NCBI GenBank assembly: GCA_051745835.1 | Contig: JBNJEL010000080.1 | Span: 1 to 8,580, forward strand | Length of the DNA: 8,580 nt | Origin: JBNJEL01 sp051745835 | Lineage (GTDB): Bacteria > Bacillota > Halanaerobiia > Halobacteroidales > Acetohalobiaceae | Direction: 5' to 3' | The notes under the pieces: model-generated | Seen by the model: the letters and a program-made list of their open reading frames with translations, nothing else | Told to the model about the DNA's origin: nothing | Database searches by the model: none | Translations under genes and position numbers: made by a program | In this document: one piece after another, positions 1 through 4,136 of the stretch | How positions within the stretch are numbered: position 1 is the first letter of the stretch | How the letters are laid out: each line of letters starts with the position of its first letter

Positions 1-47
1 AAGGTAAGTTAGTGGTTGAAAGCAGAAAAGAATCATCAGAGCTGTAG
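1..47 (+). CDS. possible 3' end of an upstream gene (very tentative)
   Basis: Reading from base 3, the frame is open for 14 codons and ends with TAG at 45-47. The visible C-terminus would be GKLVVESRKESSEL. The other two forward frames stop within the first 12 bases. The stretch is too short for any family assignment or coding statistics. It is listed only because the gene that starts at 100 has no promoter-like sequence in the 52 bases before it, so it is probably co-transcribed with something to the left. Clusters of this kind often carry a further MinD-like ATPase at this position, but nothing visible here proves that. Confidence 0.2.
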   Translation, partial: GKLVVESRKESSEL

Positions 48-99
48 CGCTTAATCAGCTGTGGAAAAATATTAAGTCTAAATTAAAGGAGGCTAATTA

Positions 100-453
100 A
101 TGAAGAAGATAGCAGTTGCTACAGAAGAAAGTAAGGTAGCACAGCACTTTGGTAGATGTCCGGAATATACAATTGTTGAAGCAGAAGGAAAAGAGATTAT
201 TGAAGAAGAGGTAGTTGAAAATCCAGGTCATAAGCCAGGATTTTTACCGCGTTATCTAAATGATTTAGGAGTAGATGTTATCATAGCTGGTGGAATGGGA
301 CGTAAAGCTAAGGATATCTTTGATGAACATAGTATTAAAACAGTTACTGGAGCAAAAGGTACAGTAGATAAGACTTTAGAAGGGTATCTAGCTGGGGAAT
401 TAGATCCTGAAGCTGATATTTGTGATCACGACCATGACCATCGTAACTGTTAA
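100..453 (+). CDS. NifX/NifB-family dinitrogenase iron-molybdenum cofactor biosynthesis protein
   Basis: This small protein of 117 residues has the single-domain NifX/NifB-C fold (family PF02579). Such proteins bind Fe-S or Fe-Mo-type cluster precursors and outside nitrogen fixers are of unknown exact role. Family marks are the N-terminal strand MKKIAVATEE, the H16-F-G-R-C20 segment, NPGHKPGFLP at 41-50 and the VDVIIAGGMGRKA strand-turn at 58-70. An unusual tail, C108-D-H-D-H-D-H-R-N-C117, puts three histidines and two cysteines in ten residues and looks like a metal-binding sequence. A strong AAAGGAGG ribosome site (85-92) sits 7 bases before the ATG, which fixes the start. The Mrp-type ATPase begins 24 bases downstream, so the two are an operon and likely hand a cluster between them. 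No nif structural genes are visible, so a role in nitrogenase is not implied. Confidence 0.9.
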   Translation: MKKIAVATEESKVAQHFGRCPEYTIVEAEGKEIIEEEVVENPGHKPGFLPRYLNDLGVDVIIAGGMGRKAKDIFDEHSIKTVTGAKGTVDKTLEGYLAGELDPEADICDHDHDHRNC

Positions 454-477
454 GTTGAGTGAAGGAGTGGAAGGTTA

Positions 478-1263
478 ATGTATCAGATTGAAGATGATAA
501 ATTTAAATTAGAACATGGTGTAGTAAATAAAGGGCTAATAGCTGTAGCTAGCGGTAAAGGTGGAGTTGGGAAATCTACTATTACAGTTAATTTAGCTGCT
601 GCTTTGAGTGAATTAGGTAATAAAGTAGGAGTTATTGATGCTGATATTAGAGGTTTTAGTGTAACAAGAATTTTAGGTGTAGAAGATAAACCTAAACCTG
701 CTACAGAAAAGGAACTTCATCCGCCTGAGCGTGATGGTATTAAAGTAATGTCAATGGGAGCTTTAACTAATGAAGATGATGCAATTATCTGGCGAGCTCC
801 TCTATTAGCCGGAACCTTAGAACAATTTATGACTGAAGTACATTGGCAGGAATTAGATTATCTATTATTTGATCTACCACCAGGTACAGGAGATATGCCG
901 CTTAATGTAATGCAGCGTTTAGAGCATGCTGAATTGTTAGTGGTAACTACTCCGCAGTCAGTAGCAACTAATGTAGCAGGGCGAATTGGTAAGATGGCAG
1001 ATAAGTTAGATCGTAATATTTTAGGAGTTATAGAGAATATGTCTTACTATCAATGTCCTGATTGTGGTACTAAAGATTATATTTTTGGTCAAGGCGGAGG
1101 AAAGAAGTTAGCTAAAGAGTTAGATAGTAAATTATTAACTGAATTACCATTGTTAACTAGCATAAGAGAGCGTAGTGATAGCGGTAATCCTGTTGTTTTA
1201 GATGCGCCTGAATCAGAGATGGGAAGTAAATTTTTGGATGTAGCAACTTATATTGATAAGTAA
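478..1263 (+). CDS. Mrp/NBP35-family iron-sulfur cluster carrier P-loop ATPase
   Basis: This 261-residue cytoplasmic ATPase belongs to the Mrp/NBP35 (ApbC) group, which binds a bridging 4Fe-4S cluster as a dimer and passes it to target apoproteins. The deviant Walker A motif GKGGVGKST is at residues 26-34, the switch I region DADIRG follows near residue 55, and the Walker B/switch II motif DLPPGTGD begins at residue 132. The cluster-binding C193-P-D-C196 motif follows the conserved ENMSYY segment. There is no N-terminal MIP18/DUF59 domain, as is common in anaerobe versions. An AAGGAG site at 462-467 precedes the ATG by 10 bases. It follows the NifX-like gene closely and is closed by a hairpin terminator, so the two form the end of one transcription unit. 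The gene is often labelled 'P-loop NTPase' or ApbC. Confidence 0.93.
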   Translation: MYQIEDDKFKLEHGVVNKGLIAVASGKGGVGKSTITVNLAAALSELGNKVGVIDADIRGFSVTRILGVEDKPKPATEKELHPPERDGIKVMSMGALTNEDDAIIWRAPLLAGTLEQFMTEVHWQELDYLLFDLPPGTGDMPLNVMQRLEHAELLVVTTPQSVATNVAGRIGKMADKLDRNILGVIENMSYYQCPDCGTKDYIFGQGGGKKLAKELDSKLLTELPLLTSIRERSDSGNPVVLDAPESEMGSKFLDVATYIDK

Positions 1264-1272
1264 TGTGGGACT

Positions 1273-1317
1273 GAATTCCTGTACCTTAAATTTTAGGGTG
1301 CAGGAGTTCTATTTTTA
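1273..1317 (+). terminator. Rho-independent terminator after the Mrp-type ATPase gene
   Basis: The arm starting GAATTCCTGTACC (1273) pairs with the arm ending GGTGCAGGAGTTC (1309). It forms about 17 base pairs including three G-U wobbles, with a tiny loop near 1290-1292. A short T-rich run, TATTTTTA, follows at 1310-1317. It lies 10 bases after the stop codon at 1263 and ends the NifX/Mrp unit. Confidence 0.85.
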
Positions 1318-1397
1318 GTTAGATTTAGGTGGAAGTAGTTTTATTAATTAGTAATTATATCATAATGGATAATTTCAGAAAAAATTTTAATCTTTTC

Positions 1398-1426
1398 TTG
1401 ACATATGTTCATAAAAAGTCTATAAT
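1398..1426 (+). promoter_or_regulatory. consensus sigma-A promoter for the DUF5320 gene pair
   Basis: The -35 box TTGACA (1398-1403) and the -10 box TATAAT (1421-1426) are both perfect consensus, with an optimal 17-base spacer. The predicted start of transcription is near 1433, about 40 bases before the first coding ATG at 1473. An unregulated promoter this good would be very strong. The direct repeat that overlaps the spacer makes repression plausible. Confidence 0.85.
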
Positions 1427-1454
1427 AATAAGTGAAAAGAGTAAATGTTCATAA
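1405..1454 (+). repeat. 10-bp direct repeat flanking the promoter and start region (candidate operator)
   Basis: ATGTTCATAA occurs at 1405-1414, inside the -35/-10 spacer, and identically at 1445-1454, in the 5' untranslated region. The copies are exactly 40 bases apart, close to four helical turns, so both would face the same side of the DNA. Each copy contains the small inverted repeat ATG-TT-CAT. This arrangement fits a dimeric repressor binding twice. The DUF134 protein encoded just downstream is the obvious candidate, but that link is inference. Confidence 0.45.
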
Positions 1455-1472
1455 CTTAAAGGGGTGATAGAT

Positions 1473-1640
1473 ATGCCTAATCGAGATGGAAGTGGGCCTG
1501 AAGGTTTAGGATCTAAGACTGGCAGAGGTTTAGGTCCATGTGGTAATGGTGATCGTAAAGGGCGTAAAGCTCAGCAAGATGGACGTGGTAGAAAGAACGG
1601 TCAAGGTAGAAAGGGTGGTCGCGGTAGAAATAGAAGGTAG
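1473..1640 (+). CDS. small Arg/Gly-rich protein with DUF5320-type N-terminus (55 aa)
   Basis: This short gene starts with ATG at 1473 behind an AAAGGGGTGAT ribosome site (1458-1468) and ends in TAG at 1638-1640, giving 55 residues. The N-terminus MPNRDGSGPEGLG...TGRGLGPC, ending at C23, matches the opening of the next gene's product and the signature of the DUF5320 family, which is found beside NifX-like and Mrp genes in anaerobes. Function in the family is unknown. After C23 the chain becomes almost purely Gly, Arg and Lys (16 basic residues and 17 glycines in the whole protein). It resembles an RGG-type disordered nucleic-acid-binding tail and lacks the coiled coil of its neighbour. It lies 38 bases upstream of that neighbour in the same operon. 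The shared signature and good ribosome site make it a real gene despite its size. Confidence 0.82.
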   Translation: MPNRDGSGPEGLGSKTGRGLGPCGNGDRKGRKAQQDGRGRKNGQGRKGGRGRNRR

Positions 1641-1678
1641 ACTTTATAGACTAAATCTAAAATTAAGGAGGGATAGTA

Positions 1679-2023
1679 ATGCCTAGAGGAGATGGAACTG
1701 GTCCAGAAGGTTTAGGCCCTCAGACAGGTCGTGCAGCAGGTTATTGTGCTGGTTTTGATGTTCCTGGTTATGCTAATGGTAGACCAAGACAGGGCTTAGC
1801 AAGAGGACGTCGAAGAGGGGCTGCTTCAGGTCGTGGATTAGGTCGCGGTAGAGGAATGAGAGCTAGAAATAGAGTGTTTGCTACTCAACGCCAAGCTAAT
1901 GTTAGACCACAGACTGCACAAGATGAAGCAGCATATTTAAAACAGGAGAAAAAAGCTTTACAGGATGAACTAGAAGCGATCGAGAATCGACTAGAGACTT
2001 TAGCAGATGAAAACCAAGAGTAA
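1679..2023 (+). CDS. DUF5320 domain-containing protein
   Basis: This 114-residue protein of unknown function opens with the DUF5320 signature MPRGDGTGPEGLGPQTGR, followed by G-Y-C23-A-G. A Gly/Arg-rich middle (about residues 34-65, with runs such as GRGLGRGRGMR) is followed by a charged helix from about residue 80 to 112. That helix has a heptad-like pattern of leucines (YLKQEKKALQDELEAIENRL) and is a likely coiled coil for oligomerisation. The AAGGAGG site at 1665-1671 fixes the start. It shares the promoter at 1398-1426 with the preceding 55-residue relative and is closed by the hairpin at 2038-2068. In related genomes such proteins accompany NifX-like, Mrp and DUF134 genes, which suggests a part in metal-cluster handling. 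That is inference from neighbours. Confidence 0.88.
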   Translation: MPRGDGTGPEGLGPQTGRAAGYCAGFDVPGYANGRPRQGLARGRRRGAASGRGLGRGRGMRARNRVFATQRQANVRPQTAQDEAAYLKQEKKALQDELEAIENRLETLADENQE

Positions 2024-2037
2024 AGTGAACTACTTTT

Positions 2038-2075
2038 AGCCCTACTGTTAATTGCAAGCAGTAGGGCTTTAATAA
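2038..2075 (+). terminator. Rho-independent terminator after the DUF5320 pair
   Basis: AGCCCTACTG (2038-2047) pairs perfectly with CAGTAGGGCT (2059-2068), and two more pairs close to a 7-base loop. The run that follows (TTTAATAATT) is T-rich but interrupted. It begins 15 bases after the stop codon at 2023. Confidence 0.82.
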
Positions 2076-2145
2076 TTATAGAGATGAAATATTGTGCTAT
2101 TAGTAAATAGATGATGGTGGATTGATCTTTAATAGAACGTCAGAA

Positions 2146-2173
2146 TTGATATTTATTACTGGTATGATATAAT
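2146..2173 (+). promoter_or_regulatory. extended -10 promoter for the DUF134 regulator gene
   Basis: A -35 box TTGATA (2146-2151, five of six consensus bases) and a perfect -10 box TATAAT (2168-2173) are separated by 16 bases. The -10 box is preceded by TGA, giving the extended TGnTATAAT form. The predicted start of transcription near 2180 leaves a short leader before the ATG at 2212. The ATGTTCATAA repeat of the upstream promoter is not present here. Confidence 0.72.
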
Positions 2174-2198
2174 TAATTATAAAGATAATAATTTAAAT

Positions 2199-2202
2199 GG
2201 AG
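2199..2202 (+). promoter_or_regulatory. ribosome binding site that decides the DUF134 start
   Basis: GGAG at 2199-2202 lies 9 bases before the ATG at 2212 and overlaps the upstream in-frame ATG at 2197, which has no ribosome site of its own. This favours 2212, from which the protein starts MGRPPKKRR, as DUF134 proteins do. Confidence 0.65.
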
Positions 2203-2211
2203 CTGATGGTA

Positions 2212-2604
2212 ATGGGACGACCTCCTAAAAAAAGACGTGTTGAGCAGATTCCAGAAGTTAAATTTTTTAAACCAGCTGGTATTCCAAAGTGTAATTTAGA
2301 AGAGGTTAGCTTAACGATTGAAGAAGTAGAGGCGATTCGTCTTAAAGATAGAGTAGGTTTAACACAACAGGAAGCATCAGAAAGAATGGAAGTTTCACGA
2401 CCGACCTTTCAGCGAGTCTTAACTAAAGCACGGAAGAAGGTTACAGAAGCTTTAATTGCTGGAAAAGCAATTAAGTTTGAAGGTGGTAATTATCGCTTTC
2501 GACCGCGTTGTTCTAAGTGTGGATCTGAATTAAGCACTCGAGGTAGACATGGTCAGAGAAATGGTCAGCAATCTTGTCCACAGTGTGAGGTTGAAGGAGA
2601 TTAA
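2212..2604 (+). CDS. DUF134 family predicted DNA-binding protein (HTH plus zinc ribbon)
   Basis: The protein is 130 residues from the ATG at 2212. An in-frame ATG at 2197 would add five residues but lacks a ribosome site. The N-terminus MGRPPKKRRVEQIP and the FKPAG segment are typical of DUF134 (COG1342). The central region from about residue 50 to 77 (LTQQEASERMEVSRPTFQRVL) is a helix-turn-helix resembling region 4 of sigma factors. At the C-terminus C100-x2-C103 and C122-x2-C125 form a zinc-ribbon-like or Fe-S-binding pair, which may sense metal or cluster status. The family is found beside NifX-like/Mrp/DUF5320 genes, so it is probably the local regulator. No target is experimentally implied by the sequence alone. 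It has its own promoter and terminator and forms a single-gene unit. Confidence 0.9.
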   Translation: MGRPPKKRRVEQIPEVKFFKPAGIPKCNLEEVSLTIEEVEAIRLKDRVGLTQQEASERMEVSRPTFQRVLTKARKKVTEALIAGKAIKFEGGNYRFRPRCSKCGSELSTRGRHGQRNGQQSCPQCEVEGD

Positions 2605-2610
2605 TTAAAG

Positions 2611-2648
2611 CTTGCTGGTTATCTTTTAGAGATAACTAGCAGGTTTTT
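2611..2648 (+). terminator. Rho-independent terminator after the DUF134 gene
   Basis: CTTGCTGGTTATCT (2611-2624) pairs with AGATAACTAGCAGG (2630-2643) over 14 positions with two wobbles. The loop has 5 bases, and a clean run of five T follows at 2644-2648. This is a textbook intrinsic terminator and ends the left-hand cluster. Confidence 0.92.
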
Positions 2649-2849
2649 ATATTTATATAGGAATTTTAGTTCTTTTAGCTACTCGTCCTGAATGGAATGA
2701 AGAAGTACTCTAATTTGTGTTAATCTATATCAATCTGCGGCTAAACTATTCTTTTAAAAATTGAAAAGTCTTGTATTTCAACAAACTTAAAAAAAGTATC
2801 AAGGTCCAGAGTTCATTAATTAAACTTATTTTTAATATAATTTTTAGTT
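2649..2849. other. AT-rich spacer without detectable genes
   Basis: Between the DUF134 terminator and the grdX control region there is no reading frame with a ribosome site on either strand. I also see no tRNA-like or riboswitch-like fold, including no recognisable glycine riboswitch core. The stretch separates the cofactor cluster from the glycine reductase operon. Confidence 0.6.
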
Positions 2850-2877
2850 ATAGTTTTCATAATATTCAGAAAACTAT
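2850..2877. repeat. 9-bp inverted repeat upstream of the grdX promoter (candidate operator)
   Basis: ATAGTTTTC at 2850-2858 and its exact reverse complement GAAAACTAT at 2869-2877 are separated by 10 bases. The half-site centres are therefore 19 bases apart, near two helical turns. The right arm touches the -35 box that starts at 2877. This is the geometry of a dimeric regulator controlling the promoter. A further copy of the half-site core, TAGTTTTC, lies at 3004-3011 just before the grdX start. Confidence 0.45.
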
Positions 2878-2905
2878 TGACAATAAATAGGCTCTGTGTT
2901 ACTAT
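2877..2905 (+). promoter_or_regulatory. promoter of the grd operon (upstream of grdX)
   Basis: A perfect -35 box TTGACA (2877-2882) is followed after 17 bases by TACTAT (2900-2905), which matches four of six -10 consensus bases. TATAAA at 2903-2908 is an alternative -10, but with a 20-base spacer. Transcription would start near 2912, giving a leader of about 100 bases before grdX. No sigma-54 type GG/GC pair is seen. Confidence 0.55.
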
Positions 2906-3013
2906 AAAAGTGGTGAAAGTAAATTAATGGTTTTTAATACTTTTGTGAAAGTTATAGCTTTTATTTTTAAGCAAAAAGTTCAAAAAATCACAAGAGATTA
3001 ATTTAGTTTTCGA

Positions 3014-3388
3014 ATGATGAGAGGGGGGAGTCAGCTGGGACAGATTATTATCAGCAACAACCCTAAGGTAGCCAAGGAGTATCAGCAAGTTAGATGGATT
3101 GAAGGAGAAGTAGTAGAGGTTTTGACGAGAGTTAGAGATTTATTACATCACGGACATGAGTTAGTTAGCCATCCCTTACCACCAAGTTTAAATTTGATGT
3201 CATCACCAGTCAGATCAGTGCTGATGACTCAATCTCAAACAAACAAGGTTAACTCTTCGCACTTAGAGATGTTAGAGAATAGCATTCATAAGTTAGAATT
3301 ACAGCTTAGTGAGAGTGGGTTAGACCGACAACAGTTAGAAGATTATATCCTTTTAGATTATAACTTTATAAGTAGTGCTTTAGAATAA
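3014..3388 (+). CDS. grdX: GrdX family protein of the glycine reductase operon
   Basis: GrdX is a small protein of unknown biochemical role found at the front of glycine and betaine reductase operons of anaerobes. The family pattern is clear. It begins with a strand ending in S-N-N-P-K-V, followed by WIEGEVVEVLTRVRDLLHHGHELVSHPLPPSL. After that come SPVRSVLM and the helix SSHLEMLENSIHKLELQL. From ATG 3014 it is 124 residues. The start is uncertain. Relatives usually begin only a few residues before the I-I-x-N-N-P motif, yet the first eight codons here read M-M-R-G-G-S-Q-L and contain a G-rich, ribosome-site-like run at 3023-3030. The true start could be CTG 3035 or a nearby non-ATG codon. 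Its neighbours are a promoter upstream and grdA 195 bases downstream. Confidence 0.87.
   Translation: MMRGGSQLGQIIISNNPKVAKEYQQVRWIEGEVVEVLTRVRDLLHHGHELVSHPLPPSLNLMSSPVRSVLMTQSQTNKVNSSHLEMLENSIHKLELQLSESGLDRQQLEDYILLDYNFISSALE
3021..3030 (+). promoter_or_regulatory. G-rich ribosome-site-like run inside the predicted 5' end of grdX
   Basis: GAGGGGGGAG at 3021-3030 is the only strong anti-16S match near the grdX start, but it lies downstream of both ATG codons at 3014 and 3017. It would suit a non-ATG start such as CTG at 3035 (4-10 bases away, depending on the core used). Otherwise the two ATGs must be used with a weak site. Confidence 0.35.
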
Positions 3389-3583
3389 TTATTGTCTTTA
3401 AGTAATATTCTAGATTAAGTAGAGATTATAAATGATTTTAGTTATTAACTTTATTTTATCTAATTGGTCTTTATCTATATTGTGAATGATATAACTAGAT
3501 TGGTTTATTTTGAAAATAAGTAATTTTATTATAAGTTTGTAATGTTTAGTCTGTTTATTAAATCAGTTAAGGAGGTAGATAAG
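3389..3583 (+). promoter_or_regulatory. grdX-grdA spacer with possible extended -10 promoter for grdA
   Basis: The 195-base spacer is unusually long for this tightly packed operon. It contains TGATATAAC (3487-3495), an extended -10 form. No good -35 is present at 17 bases (TTGGTC at 3464 is 20 bases away). A 15-base palindrome, TTATTTT-G-AAAATAA (3505-3519), lies just after the predicted start. The strong AAGGAGG ribosome site of grdA is at 3569-3575. A separate grdA promoter would make sense because protein A is needed in large amounts. No convincing terminator hairpin is seen after grdX. Confidence 0.33.
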
Positions 3584-4054
3584 ATGTTAGAAGATAAGAA
3601 AGTAGTAATTGTTGGCGATCGTGATGGAATCCCGGCTCCAGCGATCGAAGAGTGTATCGATACTGCCGGCGCAGAAGTAGTTTTTGGTTCTACTGAATGT
3701 TTTGTGTGAACAGCTGCAGGTGCTATGGACCTGGAGAATCAAAAGAGGATCCAAGAAATTACTGAAGAACATGGTGCAGAGAATGTAGTAGTTATCTTAG
3801 GCGGTGCTGAAGCGGAAGCTTCCGGTTTAGCTGCTGAAACTGTTACCAATGGTGATCCTACTTTTGCAGGTCCATTAGCGGGAGTCCAGTTAGGGCTCAG
3901 AGTATATCATATCTTCGAACCAGAAGTTAAAGATGAAGTGGATGAAGATGTCTACGAAGAACAGATCAGTATGATGGAGATGGTCTTAGAAGTAGATGAG
4001 ATTGTCGAAGAAGTTAAGAAGTATCGTGAAATGTACTGCCAATTTGAAGATTAA
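3584..4054 (+). CDS. grdA: glycine/sarcosine/betaine reductase complex selenoprotein A (Sec42, in-frame TGA)
   Basis: GrdA is the small selenoprotein shared by glycine, sarcosine and betaine reductases. Its selenium accepts the carboxymethyl group from protein B and passes it on to protein C, and it is re-reduced by thioredoxin. The gene starts at ATG 3584, 8 bases after AAGGAGG, and reads 156 residues to TAA 4054 if TGA 3707-3709 is decoded as selenocysteine. The family's length is close to 158. The redox motif C39-F-V-U42 is followed by TAAGAMDLENQ, which is diagnostic. Both sides of the TGA are well conserved: the start LEDKKVVIVGDRDG and the later AENVVVILGGAEAEASGLAAETV. Translation tools that treat TGA as stop would call a 41-residue fragment and a separate 109-residue protein beginning at 3725. 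The gene uses more C- and G-ending codons than its neighbours, suggesting high expression. Confidence 0.97.
3707..3736 (+). promoter_or_regulatory. selenocysteine UGA and SECIS hairpin in grdA
   Basis: The TGA at 3707-3709 is followed by CAGGT (3717-3721) pairing with ACCTG (3729-3733) around a 7-base loop that begins with G at 3722. Two further pairs (C3714-G3736 and T3715-A3735) lie below a G-G mismatch. The loop lies about 13 bases after the UGA, in the usual spacing range for bacterial SelB-binding elements, and it is within the coding sequence. Confidence 0.7.
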
Positions 4055-4083
4055 AACAAGGGGGGGATTACTCCTCCTTGTTT
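4054..4083 (+). other. strong intercistronic hairpin between grdA and trxB without a T run
   Basis: AAACAAGGGGGGG, starting at the last base of the grdA stop codon, pairs with CTCCTCCTTGTTT (4071-4083). It forms a 13-bp stem with two wobbles and an ATTA loop. Only three T are followed by ATCAG, so it is at best a leaky terminator. It could also protect the 3' end of a processed grdA message. Either would make grdA messages outnumber the downstream genes, which suits protein A as a shared carrier. Confidence 0.7.
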
Positions 4084-4136
4084 ATCAGAAGAGATACTGT
4101 TTGTTGTGATGATTAGAGTGATGGGGAGGGTATGTT

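Noticed and set aside
41..65. Terminator hairpin from AGCTG and CAGCT before the first gene
   Set aside because: The stem is only 5 bp with an 11-base loop and no T run follows.
2649..3013. Glycine riboswitch ahead of the glycine reductase operon
   Set aside because: I looked for the conserved GG-rich core and tandem aptamer pattern and did not find them in this AT-rich leader.
3587..3772. 61-residue reading frame on the minus strand across the start of grdA
   Set aside because: It is antisense to the conserved grdA coding sequence, has no ribosome site and no family features.
3725..4054. Independent 109-residue protein starting at ATG 3725
   Set aside because: It is the C-terminal part of GrdA after the selenocysteine codon, has no ribosome site, and the upstream frame is conserved GrdA.
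3584..4054. grdA or grdB as pseudogenes broken by a nonsense mutation
   Set aside because: The TGA falls exactly at the known catalytic selenocysteine positions, is followed by SECIS hairpins and both downstream parts are intact.
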